Origin: Thermodesulfovibrio sp.
GTDB taxonomy: Bacteria > Nitrospirota > Thermodesulfovibrionia > Thermodesulfovibrionales > Thermodesulfovibrionaceae
Reading direction: 5' to 3'
Length of the DNA stretch: 60,781 bases
NCBI GenBank assembly: GCA_025057595.1
Contig: JANXBK010000007.1
Span: 1-60,781 of the forward strand
Shown: positions 15,554 through 24,630 of the stretch, piece after piece
Numbering within the stretch: the first letter of the stretch is position 1
Layout of the letters: every line of letters starts with the position of its first letter
Position numbers and translations under genes: made by a program
Notes under the pieces: generated by a model
The model's database searches: none
The model's input: only the letters and a program-made list of their open reading frames with translations
Told to the model about the DNA's origin: nothing

Positions 15554-16243
15554 ATGCTTCTTTGTGATTTCCATATCCACACTAAATACTCAGACGGTTC
15601 TCTTGATTTAAGAAAAGTTATTGATCTTTTTGGACAAGCAGGATTTGATGTCATAGCTATTACAGATCATGTAGTAAATGGAGACAGCTTGATTGGAAAG
15701 TTAGCATATAGATTTAAAGTTACTGTAACAGAAAAAATCTTTAAAGAATACATAGAAAACATTAAATATGAAGCAGAGAGAGCATGGAGTAAATATGAAA
15801 TGCTTGTAATCCCCGGTGTTGAGATAAGTAAGAATTATTTATCTTCAGAAAAATCTGCACATATTTTAATAATTGATATAAAAAATTTTATCTCTGCCTG
15901 TGACTCCTATGAATCCATATTTCTTGAGGCAAAAAGGCAAAATGCATTAATAGTTGCCTGTCATCCACACCACATGAAAGGAGAAATTCACAATACACTT
16001 TATTTGTGGAAACATAGAGAGAAATATGGAAAGTATATTGATGCATGGGAGATTGCAAATAGAGACGATGTTTTCAGCATGGTGAGCCTAAAAAAATATC
16101 CTTATATAGCAAACAGTGATTTTCACAAACCAAGACATCTTTACTCTTGGAAAACTTTACTTAACTGTGAAAAAAACATTGATTCAATAAAAAAATGTAT
16201 AAGAAACAACAAAGGTGTTGCAATAACGCTTTTTAGGGGGTAA
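15554..16243 (+). CDS. PHP-domain metal-dependent phosphoesterase
   Basis: 229 residues. PHP motifs with metal-binding histidines: DFHIHTKYSDGS (4-15), AITDHV (~38-43), PGVEIS (~86-91), CHPHH (~139-143), and NSDFHKPRHL (~193-202). Family members hydrolyse phosphomonoesters (histidinol-P, nucleotides and others); the substrate here is not evident. First gene of the rightward operon behind the PhoB-type array, 4 nt before the glycosyltransferase. A phosphate-scavenging or lipid-phosphate role is inference. Confidence 0.8.
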   Translation: MLLCDFHIHTKYSDGSLDLRKVIDLFGQAGFDVIAITDHVVNGDSLIGKLAYRFKVTVTEKIFKEYIENIKYEAERAWSKYEMLVIPGVEISKNYLSSEKSAHILIIDIKNFISACDSYESIFLEAKRQNALIVACHPHHMKGEIHNTLYLWKHREKYGKYIDAWEIANRDDVFSMVSLKKYPYIANSDFHKPRHLYSWKTLLNCEKNIDSIKKCIRNNKGVAITLFRG

Positions 16244-16247
16244 AGAG

Positions 16248-17420
16248 ATGATTCTCTGGTTTATTTTATCTTTAGTTTTATTAAGTCTAATAGTTTATGT
16301 AATGCAAATTGTTGCATTAAGAAAAAAGCTCAATGAAAAATATACTCCTGCTCATACTTTTCCACCTATCTCAATTATTAAACCTCTTAAAGGTCTTGAT
16401 GATAATCTATTTGATAATCTTGAAAGTTTTTGCAAACAGGACTATCCTGAATATGAAATTATAATATCTCTTCAGGATTATAATGATTTAGCCTATAAAG
16501 TCGCAGAAAAAATAAGGAGTAAATATCCACATTTAGTAAAAATTGTAGTAGATGACTCCTATAAGGCACTAAATCCTAAAGTAAAAAATATGTATTCAGC
16601 TTATAGGATCTCCAAGTACGAGTATTTTCTCATAAGTGATAGTAATGTCTATGTTGAATCGGATTATCTTAAAAGAACAGTTTCTGCCATGACACCTGAG
16701 ACTGGGCTTGTTACAAATCTAATAATGGGAGTTGGTGGTAAAAGCTTCGGTGCCAAACTGGAAAATCTTCATCTTAACTCTTTCATTTTATTGAGTGTAT
16801 GTTTTCTTGACAAATTTCTAAAAATACCTTGTAGTATAGGTAAATCAATGCTTATGAGAAAAAGCGATTTTGAGGCAATAGGTGGTTTTGGTGTGATAAA
16901 AGATGTTTTGGCTGAAGACTACATGATAGGAGAGTTAATTCATAAGATGGGGAAGAAGGTTATTTTATGTAATTATATTATTAAAAATGTAAATGAATAC
17001 TGGTCCTTGAAAAGATTTTTAAATAGACATACAAGATGGGCAAAAATCAGATGGAAAATCGCAGGCATAAAATATTTTACAGAACCTTTAAATAATCCTA
17101 TTTTTCTTTCATCGCTTTTAACAATTTTTGATGGCTTTTCAAGAACTTCTATTTTTATATTCCTCTTAATTGTTTTGATAAAGACTGTCTTTGATCTTCA
17201 TATAAGCAGAATAATCAAGGCTTCTACAAAATTTTCAGGAATACTCATTCCAATAAAGGATTTAATTGCTATTCTCATATGGTTTATCCCTTTAGTAAGT
17301 AGTAAAATTAATTGGAGAGGCAATATCTATAAAATTAGTAGAAATACGACAATAATACCAATTGAAAAAAACACAATTAAACTTATTTACAGTAAATTAA
17401 AAACGGTATTTATAAATTAG
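16248..17420 (+). CDS. Membrane glycosyltransferase, GT21-like (ceramide glucosyltransferase/HpnI type)
   Basis: 390 residues. N-terminal membrane helix (~2-22). The GT-A catalytic domain carries the GT21 set: D51-D52 in LKGLDDNL, Asp131 in LISDSNV, Asp224 in LAEDYMIG and the RHTRW motif (~260-264). C-terminal membrane helices lie near 285-345. Relatives move sugar from UDP-sugar to ceramide, diacylglycerol or hopanoid acceptors on the cytoplasmic face. Given the PhoB-type array upstream, glycolipid synthesis under phosphate limitation is the natural hypothesis. Good AGGGGGTAAAG site 4 nt after the PHP gene. Confidence 0.8.
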   Translation: MILWFILSLVLLSLIVYVMQIVALRKKLNEKYTPAHTFPPISIIKPLKGLDDNLFDNLESFCKQDYPEYEIIISLQDYNDLAYKVAEKIRSKYPHLVKIVVDDSYKALNPKVKNMYSAYRISKYEYFLISDSNVYVESDYLKRTVSAMTPETGLVTNLIMGVGGKSFGAKLENLHLNSFILLSVCFLDKFLKIPCSIGKSMLMRKSDFEAIGGFGVIKDVLAEDYMIGELIHKMGKKVILCNYIIKNVNEYWSLKRFLNRHTRWAKIRWKIAGIKYFTEPLNNPIFLSSLLTIFDGFSRTSIFIFLLIVLIKTVFDLHISRIIKASTKFSGILIPIKDLIAILIWFIPLVSSKINWRGNIYKISRNTTIIPIEKNTIKLIYSKLKTVFIN

Positions 17421-17488
17421 GAAGAAAAAAGAGAGACTTTTAGGATAGAGATGGTAGTTTAGTAAAGATAGAGTTTTAAGAATAAAAA

Positions 17489-18202
17489 ATGAAACTAGGG
17501 ATTTTAGGAGATATTCATGGTAACATAGAAGCACTAAAAGTTGCCTATCAAATATGTTTAGATGAAAAGGTTGACAAAGTATATCACACCGGAGATTTAG
17601 GAGGTTATGCTCCATTTGTAAACGAGGTCGTAGATTTTCTTGTAGAACATAAAATTGAAGGAGTTCAAGGTAATTACGATGAAGCAGTTGCCTATGATAG
17701 ACCACATTGTGGTTGTAAATATGAAAATGACCATCAAGCTGCTATGGCATATATTTCTTTTAAGTGGACAAAGAAAAATGTAAGTGAAAGAGCAAAAAAC
17801 TATATGAAAAGCTTGCCATTTAGTATTAGTTTTCAAGTTGAGGGTAAAAAAGTAAAAATCTTCCACGCAACACCACTAAAAAATAATCTTTATTGGTATG
17901 AGGAGAGAGATACAAAATTTTATCTTCTTATGGCAGAAAAGGCAAATGCACAAATAATGATTTATGGTCATACACATATTCCATACTTTAGAAGAATTGA
18001 TGATTACTATTTTATTAATGCTGGAAGTGTGGGACAGCCTAAGGATGGTGATCCGAGAACATGTTTATGTGTTATTGAAATAGATAAAGATGTAAAGGTT
18101 CAATTTATAAGAAAAGAGTATAATATCCAAAAGGTTGTAAAAGCAATAATTCAGAAGGGACTTCCTGAATTTTTTGCTGAAAAGTTAATTTTAGCTAAAT
18201 AG
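17489..18202 (+). CDS. Calcineurin-like metallophosphoesterase
   Basis: 237 residues with all blocks of the YfcE/diadenosine-tetraphosphatase-like family: GDIHGN (7-12), TGDLGGY (~34-40), GNYDEAV (~59-65), FHATP (~125-129), YGHTHIPYF (~158-166) and NAGSVGQPKDGD (~175-186). Two-metal phosphodiesterase or phosphatase, cytoplasmic. It lies 68 nt after the glycosyltransferase, with weak AAG-rich leader and no clear promoter, so cotranscription is likely. It is shorter than and not obviously the PlcP phospholipase C type; the substrate is unknown. Confidence 0.88.
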   Translation: MKLGILGDIHGNIEALKVAYQICLDEKVDKVYHTGDLGGYAPFVNEVVDFLVEHKIEGVQGNYDEAVAYDRPHCGCKYENDHQAAMAYISFKWTKKNVSERAKNYMKSLPFSISFQVEGKKVKIFHATPLKNNLYWYEERDTKFYLLMAEKANAQIMIYGHTHIPYFRRIDDYYFINAGSVGQPKDGDPRTCLCVIEIDKDVKVQFIRKEYNIQKVVKAIIQKGLPEFFAEKLILAK

Positions 18203-18227
18203 ATTAAAGTGTAAACTTTTGTTGTAT

Positions 18228-18256
18228 TTGACAAAGATTTTGGTTATATATTAAGA
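18228..18256 (+). promoter_or_regulatory. Sigma-70-type promoter for aroD
   Basis: TTGACA at 18228-18233 is a perfect -35. The matching -10 is less clear: TTAAGA (18251-18256) has 17-bp spacing, TATATT (18247-18252) only 13. It lies in the 86-bp gap before aroD and indicates that aroD has its own promoter, separate from the PHP-GT operon. Confidence 0.45.
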
Positions 18257-18288
18257 ATAATGCTTAAAGTAAAGGATCATCAGAAATA

Positions 18289-18972
18289 ATGATGTTTTTT
18301 AAAAACATACCAGCAATAGCAGTTATATTAATAGATAAGGATGTTCTTAAATTAGAACCCCGGAGTTTAGAGGATGCGGATCTTTTAGAGTTAAGAGTTG
18401 ATATGTTTGAGGATTTAAGTAGGACAGAAGAGATATTTCTCATTGCAAAGAAGAAATTTCGTCTGCCTCTTCTTTGCACAGTTAGATCACCTAAAGAAGG
18501 TGGTAAGAAAGAGATTAAAAATAGATTAGAGATTTATAAAAGAGTTTTATCCTACTGTGAGCTATTTGATATAGAGATTTTCTCTGAAGAAGCAGAAAAA
18601 TTAAGAGAAATAACAAAAAATAGGGGCATCAAGCTTATAGCCTCTTATCACAGATTTGATATAACTCCATCTGTTGAGGAATTGGATAGAATTTTTAAGG
18701 AAGGGAAAAAGCTTAATGCAGATATTATCAAAATTGCTACAATGGTGAATGTTAGAGAAGATTTGGAAAAACTTCTTATTTTTACACTTAAGTATAAGGA
18801 AGAAAACATTATTGTGGTAGGAATGGGTGAAAAAGGTATTCCTTCAAGAATTATAAACCCTCTCTTTGGTTCTTTAATTACTTATGCAGCTTTAAATACT
18901 ATTTCTGCTCCTGGACAGATTTATCTCCAAGACATAGTAAATATTTTTAAAATATTTGGATTAAGAAAATAA
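18289..18972 (+). CDS. aroD: 3-dehydroquinate dehydratase, type I
   Basis: 227 residues, the normal length. Class I fold: LELRVDMFED (~32-41, substrate-binding Glu/Arg), LLCTVRSPKEGG, LIASYHRFD with the catalytic His (~126), IIKIATMV with the Schiff-base Lys (~154), and the C-terminal SAPGQIYLQDI. Converts 3-dehydroquinate to 3-dehydroshikimate in the shikimate pathway. The start could be either of two adjacent ATGs (18289 or 18292). It looks like a housekeeping gene caught inside the phosphate island. Confidence 0.92.
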   Translation: MMFFKNIPAIAVILIDKDVLKLEPRSLEDADLLELRVDMFEDLSRTEEIFLIAKKKFRLPLLCTVRSPKEGGKKEIKNRLEIYKRVLSYCELFDIEIFSEEAEKLREITKNRGIKLIASYHRFDITPSVEELDRIFKEGKKLNADIIKIATMVNVREDLEKLLIFTLKYKEENIIVVGMGEKGIPSRIINPLFGSLITYAALNTISAPGQIYLQDIVNIFKIFGLRK

Positions 18973-18993
18973 AAAATCTTTTTTTCTGAAACT

Positions 18994-20001
18994 CTATTTT
19001 ATATGAGTTTTCCAATAAGCTCTTATCTTTTCTTTTAAGTTCTTAGGTAAGGGAACATAATCAAGTTTTTTTGCTGTTTCATCACCATACTTGAATGCCC
19101 AATCAAAGAATTTTATAACTGATTTATTGATTTCATTTCTTTCTTTTGCCAGCAAAATATAAGTTGCTCCAGTTATGGGCCAAGCTCTTTTACCTGGTGC
19201 ATTTGTCATCCATGCATAAAAATGATTCTTTGGATCAAGTATCGCTGAAGAAGCTGCTTCAGCAAAGCTTTCAAAATCTGGTGCTACAATTTGTCCTGCT
19301 AAATTTTTAAGTTTTGCTACAGAAAGTCTATTCTGTTTTGCATAGGCAAACTCTACATAACCAATTGAATTAGGAGTTCTTTTTACATAGTTTGCAACTC
19401 CTTCATTACCCTTTGCGCCAAGTCCTGTTCTCCATTTTACAGAAGTTCCATATCCAACACTGTCAGCCCATTTTTTACATACACTACTTAAGTAATGGGT
19501 AAAGATAGCTGTTGTTCCTGAGCCATCAGAGCGATAAATGACAGCTATAGTTTTTGAAGGTAAATTAATTGTAGGATTTAATGCTTTAATCTTTGGATCA
19601 TCCCATCTTTTAATTTCTCCGAGAAATATCTCACATAAAGTTGTTCCATCAAGAATTAAACTGTCTGATGGTATTCCAGGAATATTTACAATAGGTACAA
19701 CTCCACCAATTACAGCTGGAAATTGAAGAAGTTTGGATTTTTCAAGTTCTTCAGGCTTAAGTGCCATATCAGAGGCACCAAAATCAATTGTTCTTTCTGT
19801 AATCTGTCTTATTCCTCCTCCAGAGCCAATTGATTGATAGTTGATTTTAATTCCTGTAGCTTTATAGTATTCAGCAGCCCAACTTGAATAAAGAGGATAA
19901 GGAAATGTTGCTCCGGCTCCATTTATCATCTCAGAAGAGGAAAGATCGAAGTTTAATAAAATAAACAGTAACATTATTAGAATACTTAGTCTTTTAGACA
20001 T
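18994..20001 (-). CDS. pstS: Phosphate-binding protein PstS, E. coli-type (system 1)
   Basis: ~335 residues. The frame opens at a TTG (20016), but ATG 20001 has AAGGAGAG directly upstream, so it is the start. Signal peptide ~1-24. Phosphate-binding blocks of E. coli-type PstS are present: GAGATFPYPLYSSW, SIGSGGGIRQI, FGASDMAL and RSDGSGTTAIFTHYLS, with C-terminal GATYILLAKE. Periplasmic Pi capture. It is physically separate from pstCAB system 1 (8 kb away) but the best partner for it, since the other PstS belongs to a complete operon. Divergent from pstS of system 2 over the shared regulatory gap. Confidence 0.92.
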   Translation of the reverse strand: MSKRLSILIMLLFILLNFDLSSSEMINGAGATFPYPLYSSWAAEYYKATGIKINYQSIGSGGGIRQITERTIDFGASDMALKPEELEKSKLLQFPAVIGGVVPIVNIPGIPSDSLILDGTTLCEIFLGEIKRWDDPKIKALNPTINLPSKTIAVIYRSDGSGTTAIFTHYLSSVCKKWADSVGYGTSVKWRTGLGAKGNEGVANYVKRTPNSIGYVEFAYAKQNRLSVAKLKNLAGQIVAPDFESFAEAASSAILDPKNHFYAWMTNAPGKRAWPITGATYILLAKERNEINKSVIKFFDWAFKYGDETAKKLDYVPLPKNLKEKIRAYWKTHIK

Positions 20002-20048
20002 TGAACTCTCCTTCAAGTTTTTTCTTATTTTATCATATCTAAATTACT

Positions 20049-20088
20049 TTGTAACAAAAATTTAACACTACTTTAATCTTGCTGTAAC
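20049..20088 (+). promoter_or_regulatory. Four-unit PhoB-type box array upstream of pstS (system 2)
   Basis: Units TTGTAAC (20049-20055), ATTTAAC (20060-20066), CTTTAAT (20071-20077) and CTGTAAC (20082-20088) are spaced exactly 11 bp apart with AT-rich 4-bp spacers. The -10 TATACT (20099-20104) starts 10 nt after the last unit. This is the layout of a PhoB-activated promoter lacking a -35. The minus strand holds two weaker units (GTGTTAA, TTGTTAC) that could serve the divergent pstS. Confidence 0.75.
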
Positions 20089-20140
20089 ATTAGAGCTCTA
20101 TACTAAAAATATAAAACAAAAAATTAAAAAGGAGGGTTTT

Positions 20141-21139
20141 ATGGGGTATTTAAAAAGTTTAGTTTTAATTATTTTTCTTGCCACTACTGTGGTGACTGCT
20201 TATGCTCAACCAATAATTAAGATTGATGGTTCTTCAACGGTCTTCCCTATTACAGAAGGAGTTGCAGAAGATTTTCAAAAAGCAAAAAAGGGTGCTGTGA
20301 AAGTAACAGTAGGTATTTCAGGCACAGGTGGAGGATTTAAAAAGTTTTGTAGAGGTGAAACAGATATCTCTAATGCATCAAGACCAATTCAAAAAAAAGA
20401 AATTGAAGCATGCAAAGAAGCAGGAATAAGATACATTGAACTTCCTATTGCCTACGATGCTTTGTCTGTGTTTGTTAATGTTAAAAATAATTGGATAAAA
20501 AATGACTGTATTACCATTGAGCAGCTTAGAAAGATGTGGGAGCCAGATGCACAAGGTAAGATTACAAAATGGAATCAGGTTGACCCAAGTTGGCCAGACA
20601 GACCTTTAAGACTTGCAGGACCTGGTGCTGATTCAGGCACTTTTGAATACTTTACAGAAGCAGCAGTAGGTAAGGCAAAGGCAAGCAGAGGAGATTATGT
20701 GGCAAGCGAAGATGACAACGTAATAATGACCGCGGTAATAAAAGATGAAGGTGGACTTGGTTATGTTGGTTTAGCATATGTTATTGAAAATAAAGGTAAA
20801 GTTAAGCCATTGGCAGTTAAGAATCCAAAAACAGGAAAATGTGTTTTACCCAGTGAAAAAACTGTTATGGATGGTTCCTATCAGCCATTTTCAAGACCAC
20901 TCTTTATATATATAAATGAAAAATCAGCTAAAGAAAAACCAGAAGTTAAAGAGTTTGTTGAGTTTTATCTAAAGAATGCAAGTAAGATTTCAAAACAGGT
21001 AGGCTACATTCCTCTTCCTGCTAAGGCTTATGATATGGCAATGGAGAGATTTAAAAAGATGCAGGTTGGCACAGTATTTGGTGGGGAGATAGAGGTAGGT
21101 CTTACAGTTGAAGAGCTTCTCAAAAGAGAAGCAAAATAA
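20141..21139 (+). CDS. pstS: Phosphate-binding protein PstS, SphX/Pseudomonas-type (system 2)
   Basis: 332 residues. Signal peptide 1-22 (ending VTAYAQP). Binding blocks [60 protein letters not shown] and [10 protein letters not shown] define the second PstS family (SphX-like), distinct from the GAGATFP type encoded next door. Periplasmic. It has a strong AAGGAGGG site and heads pstSCAB-phoU. The following pstC GTG abuts its stop codon. Confidence 0.94.
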   Translation: MGYLKSLVLIIFLATTVVTAYAQPIIKIDGSSTVFPITEGVAEDFQKAKKGAVKVTVGISGTGGGFKKFCRGETDISNASRPIQKKEIEACKEAGIRYIELPIAYDALSVFVNVKNNWIKNDCITIEQLRKMWEPDAQGKITKWNQVDPSWPDRPLRLAGPGADSGTFEYFTEAAVGKAKASRGDYVASEDDNVIMTAVIKDEGGLGYVGLAYVIENKGKVKPLAVKNPKTGKCVLPSEKTVMDGSYQPFSRPLFIYINEKSAKEKPEVKEFVEFYLKNASKISKQVGYIPLPAKAYDMAMERFKKMQVGTVFGGEIEVGLTVEELLKREAK

Positions 21140-22036
21140 GTGTTGATTTCTTTTATTGGTTATAAAAAATTTTTAGATAAATTTATGCTGGCAGTGTTTT
21201 TCACTGCCGGCTTTATTACAATTTTTATAACTGTAGGAATTGTTTATGTTTTACTTTCAGATGCTTTTAAGTTTTTTCAAGTGGTATCACTAAAAGAGTT
21301 TCTTACACAAAAAGAATGGACACCAGTATTTGCTACTAAAAAATTCGGAATATGGCCTCTTGTAGCAGGAACATTTCTTATAGCAGCGATTGCAATGGTT
21401 GTCTCTATACCTCTTGGTTTACTCATAGCAATATATTTGAGTGAGTATGCTTCAGTAAGAGTTAAAGAGATTGCAAAGCCAATTATTGAGTTTTTAGAAG
21501 CAGTTCCAACTGTTGTTTATGGTTACTTTACTCTTCTTTTTGTTACGCCCATTCTTCAAAAAATTATTCCAAATTTAGAAGCCTTTAACTCTCTTGCTCC
21601 TGGAATTGTACTTGGATTTATGATTTTGCCCTATACAGCTTCGATGGCAGAGGATGCTATGAAAGGAGTACCTCAAAGAATAAGAGAGGCTTCTTATGCA
21701 CTTGGAGCAACTAAATTAAGGACTGCTACTCACATTATTTTGCCTGCAGCGGTATCAGGTGTTGTAGCTGGTTTTATTCTAGGTGCATCTCGTGCAATTG
21801 GAGAGACTATGGTTGTTGCAATCGCAGCAGGTATGTATCCCAATTTAACTCTTGATCCTAGAGAGCCTATTCAGACAATGACAGGATATATAGTACAAGT
21901 TGCTTTAGGAGACTTGCCTTATGGCTCAATTGAGTATTTATCAATATTTGCTGTAGGACTTGCACTATTCATAATTGCCTTTGTTTTTAACTCCATCGCA
22001 CTTTGGCTTAGATCAAGAATAAGAGAGATTTATTAG
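21140..22036 (+). CDS. pstC: Phosphate ABC transporter permease PstC, system 2
   Basis: 298 residues from GTG 21140; an in-frame ATG at 21185 is an alternative start, and neither has a good ribosome site. Seven hydrophobic helices; EWTPVFATKKFGIWPLVAGTFLIA, EFLEAVPTVVYGYFTLLFV, and EAA loop [46 protein letters not shown]. The early codons contain a GC-rich hairpin (21187-21211) that may tune expression relative to pstS. Adjacent to pstS stop and 1 nt before pstA. Confidence 0.93.
   Translation: MLISFIGYKKFLDKFMLAVFFTAGFITIFITVGIVYVLLSDAFKFFQVVSLKEFLTQKEWTPVFATKKFGIWPLVAGTFLIAAIAMVVSIPLGLLIAIYLSEYASVRVKEIAKPIIEFLEAVPTVVYGYFTLLFVTPILQKIIPNLEAFNSLAPGIVLGFMILPYTASMAEDAMKGVPQRIREASYALGATKLRTATHIILPAAVSGVVAGFILGASRAIGETMVVAIAAGMYPNLTLDPREPIQTMTGYIVQVALGDLPYGSIEYLSIFAVGLALFIIAFVFNSIALWLRSRIREIY
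21187..21211 (+). terminator. GC-rich hairpin in the first codons of pstC (attenuator or mRNA-processing element)
   Basis: GCTGGCAGTG (21187-21196) pairs with CACTGCCGGC (21202-21211) over 10 bp with one G-U pair and a T5 loop. It is followed by the U-rich sequence TTTATTACAATTTTTAT. It begins ~50 nt after the pstS stop. It resembles a leaky intrinsic terminator or RNA stabiliser that would leave pstS mRNA more abundant than permease mRNA. Coding constraint alone could also produce it. Confidence 0.4.
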
Positions 22037-22037
22037 A

Positions 22038-22967
22038 ATGAGCAAAGACAGAAAGAAGAATAGTTTAAAATCGGATATTATATATCCTATAGTTGGCTTT
22101 ATAGCATTACTTTTAGTTATTTCCTTTATGATTACCCTTGTTTTAGATATATTTATAGACGGTTTTGAAAAGTTGAAAGATCCTTCATTTTATATCTCAT
22201 ATCCATCAAGATTTCCAGAAAAGGCAGGAATACTGTCTGGTTGGGTTGGAACGCTTTTGGTTATGTTAGGAGCAATTTTTTGGTCTTTGTTAATAGGAAT
22301 TCCAGCAGGAATTTATCTTGAAGAGTATGCTAAAAAAAGAGGTTTTCTTGGTAAAATTGAGACAATAATTGAAGTTAATATAAATAACTTGGCAGCTGTG
22401 CCTTCTATAATTTATGGACTTTTGGCATTAGGGATATTTGTATACCGATTTAAATTTGGAGAAAGTATTCTTACAGCAGGACTTACTTTGAGCATTCTTA
22501 TGCTTCCTGTAATTGTAGTTAATACAAGAGAGGCAATTAGAAGAATTCCTCGTGATATAAGGGAGGGAGCTTATGCAGTTGGTGCTACTAAGTGGGATAC
22601 TGTAAGGGATCATATACTACCATATTCACTCGGAGGAATTCTTACAGGGCTTATAATAGCTGCATCTCGTGCAATAGGCGAGACAGCACCTCTTATAACA
22701 ATAGGAGCACTTACATTTATTGCTTTTTTACCACCTTCACCTTTTACTACTGAGTTTCCATTCCTTTCATATGAAAGAGCACTGGAAGCTCTCATGTCAC
22801 CATTTACAGTTTTACCCATACAGATTTTTAACTGGGTTTCAAGACCTCAAGCAGCTTTTCAGATAAATGCAGCTGCAGCAGGTTTTATACTGCTTGTTCT
22901 AACAGTTTTAATGAATGCTTTAGCTTACTATCTTAGACAGAAAGTAAGGAGGAAGTATATATGGTAG
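22038..22967 (+). CDS. pstA: Phosphate ABC transporter permease PstA, system 2
   Basis: 309 residues, six predicted helices. [54 protein letters not shown], and EAA loop [51 protein letters not shown] are PstA signatures, the RAIGETAPL block in particular. Starts 1 nt after the pstC stop and overlaps pstB by 7 nt. Confidence 0.93.
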   Translation: MSKDRKKNSLKSDIIYPIVGFIALLLVISFMITLVLDIFIDGFEKLKDPSFYISYPSRFPEKAGILSGWVGTLLVMLGAIFWSLLIGIPAGIYLEEYAKKRGFLGKIETIIEVNINNLAAVPSIIYGLLALGIFVYRFKFGESILTAGLTLSILMLPVIVVNTREAIRRIPRDIREGAYAVGATKWDTVRDHILPYSLGGILTGLIIAASRAIGETAPLITIGALTFIAFLPPSPFTTEFPFLSYERALEALMSPFTVLPIQIFNWVSRPQAAFQINAAAAGFILLVLTVLMNALAYYLRQKVRRKYIW

Positions 22968-23836
22968 CCGTTAGTTCTCTGATTGGAACAATTAAAGATA
23001 TTTTTATAAAAAGAGAGTCCTCTAATAGAATAGATAAATCCTTTACTAATCCAATAAGTATTAGAAAAAATGAGGAAGATATAAAGATTGAGGTCAAAGA
23101 TTTAAGTTTTTATTATGGAAAATTTAGAGCTTTAAAAAATATAAATGTAAAGATTCCTGCAAAAAAAATTACTGCCCTAATCGGACCAAGTGGATGTGGG
23201 AAAACGACTTTACTTAGATGTTTTAATAGAATGCATGATTTATACCCAGGTTTTAAATATGAGGGAGCAATAATTCTATATCCTGATGGAATAAACATAG
23301 TGGATATGAAGGTTGACTTACTTGATTTAAGAAGAAAAATAGGAATGGTTTTTCAGAAGCCAAATCCTTTTCCAAAGTCAGTTTATGAAAATGTAGCTTA
23401 TGGTTTAAGAGTAAATGGAGTAAAAAATAAAAAAATTATACAAGAAAAAGTTGAATGGGCTTTGCGCTCAGCGGGTTTGTGGGAGGAAGTAAAAGATAGA
23501 CTAAACACAAATGCATATAATCTTTCAGGAGGCCAACAACAAAGACTTTGCATAGCCAGAGCTATAGCAATTGAACCAGAAATACTTCTTTTTGATGAGC
23601 CCACAAGTGCACTAGATCCTATCTCTACTGGTAAAATAGAAGAGTTAATAATAGAGCTTAAGGAGAAACTTACCATAATTATAGTAACTCATAATCTTCA
23701 GCAAGCTGCAAGAGTATCTGACTATACAGGCTTCATGTATTTAGGGGAGTTAGTTGAATTTAATAGAACTGATAAGATCTTTACTAATCCACAAAATAAG
23801 CTTACAGAAGACTACGTCACTGGAAGATTTGGATAA
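22961..23836 (+). CDS. pstB: Phosphate ABC transporter ATP-binding protein, system 2
   Basis: 291 residues: a ~45-residue N-terminal extension, then a PstB ATPase with Walker [10 protein letters not shown] (~75-83), Q-loop [19 protein letters not shown], signature LSGGQQQR, Walker [13 protein letters not shown] and H-loop THNL. The core is clearly paralogous to the PstB encoded at 10860-11618 (identical FNRMHDLY and INxxTGxxMxLGELxE blocks). The extension is charged and absent from the paralogue. AAGGAGG site within the end of pstA. Confidence 0.94.
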   Translation: MVAVSSLIGTIKDIFIKRESSNRIDKSFTNPISIRKNEEDIKIEVKDLSFYYGKFRALKNINVKIPAKKITALIGPSGCGKTTLLRCFNRMHDLYPGFKYEGAIILYPDGINIVDMKVDLLDLRRKIGMVFQKPNPFPKSVYENVAYGLRVNGVKNKKIIQEKVEWALRSAGLWEEVKDRLNTNAYNLSGGQQQRLCIARAIAIEPEILLFDEPTSALDPISTGKIEELIIELKEKLTIIIVTHNLQQAARVSDYTGFMYLGELVEFNRTDKIFTNPQNKLTEDYVTGRFG

Positions 23837-23925
23837 TATAATAAAAATTTTAAGACTAAGTAAAAGCCTGTAGAAGAAAGCTTTCTAAAATGTTATAATA
23901 GCTAAAGTATTTTTTGGAGGCAGAG

Positions 23926-24630
23926 ATGGGCGTATTTGATAATGAACTAAGAAAGCTTAAGGAAAAGATGCTTATACTTGCTTGTTTAGTAGAGGAGGCT
24001 ATAAGAAAATCAGTAAAGGCATTAATTGAAAGAGACAGTGAGCTTGCTAAACAAATTATATCGAGGGATAATCTTATAAATGGTCTTGAGGTTGATATAA
24101 ATGATGACTGTATAAGACTCATTGCATTAAGACAGCCTATGGCAAGAGATTTGAGATTTATTACAACAGCAATGAAGATAAGCACAGATCTGGAAAGAAT
24201 GGGTGATTTAGCAGTTAATATAGCGGAAAGAGCTATAGAACTTAATCAAGAGCCTTTTTTAAAACCTTTTGTTAATATACCCAAGATGGCTGATATAACA
24301 GAAAGCATGGTGGAAGATGCCATAAATGCTTTTGTTAAGGAAGATGTAGATCTTTGTTATGAAATTATAAAGAGAGATGAACAAGTAGATGAGCTGTTAA
24401 AGAAAAATCATAGTGAGCTTTTTGATCTAATGATTAAAAATCCGGATATAATTCCCTTAGCGCTCAAAAGAATGTTTATAGCTAAATATCTTGAAAGAAT
24501 CGCGGATCATGCTACAAATATAGCTGAAATGGTTATTTATATGGTAGAAGGCAAAATGGTAAGACAAACATATGTTACAGATGAGATAAAAAAGCTTTGT
24601 ATTGAGGATTTTACATTAAGGCAAGAGTAG
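23926..24630 (+). CDS. phoU: Phosphate signalling regulator PhoU
   Basis: ~234 residues from ATG 23926 (GGAGG 5 nt upstream; the TTG at 23914 is an unlikely start). Two PhoU three-helix repeats with metal-binding E/D motifs: LEVDINDDCIRLIALRQPMARDLRFITTAMKISTDLERMGDLAVNIAER and the second copy ERIADHATNIAEM. PhoU links the Pst transporter to PhoR and represses the Pho regulon when phosphate is ample. It closes the pstSCAB operon, but a TATAAT at 23894-23899 after a palindrome AGAAAGCTTTCT (23875-23886) suggests an additional own promoter. Confidence 0.93.
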   Translation: MGVFDNELRKLKEKMLILACLVEEAIRKSVKALIERDSELAKQIISRDNLINGLEVDINDDCIRLIALRQPMARDLRFITTAMKISTDLERMGDLAVNIAERAIELNQEPFLKPFVNIPKMADITESMVEDAINAFVKEDVDLCYEIIKRDEQVDELLKKNHSELFDLMIKNPDIIPLALKRMFIAKYLERIADHATNIAEMVIYMVEGKMVRQTYVTDEIKKLCIEDFTLRQE

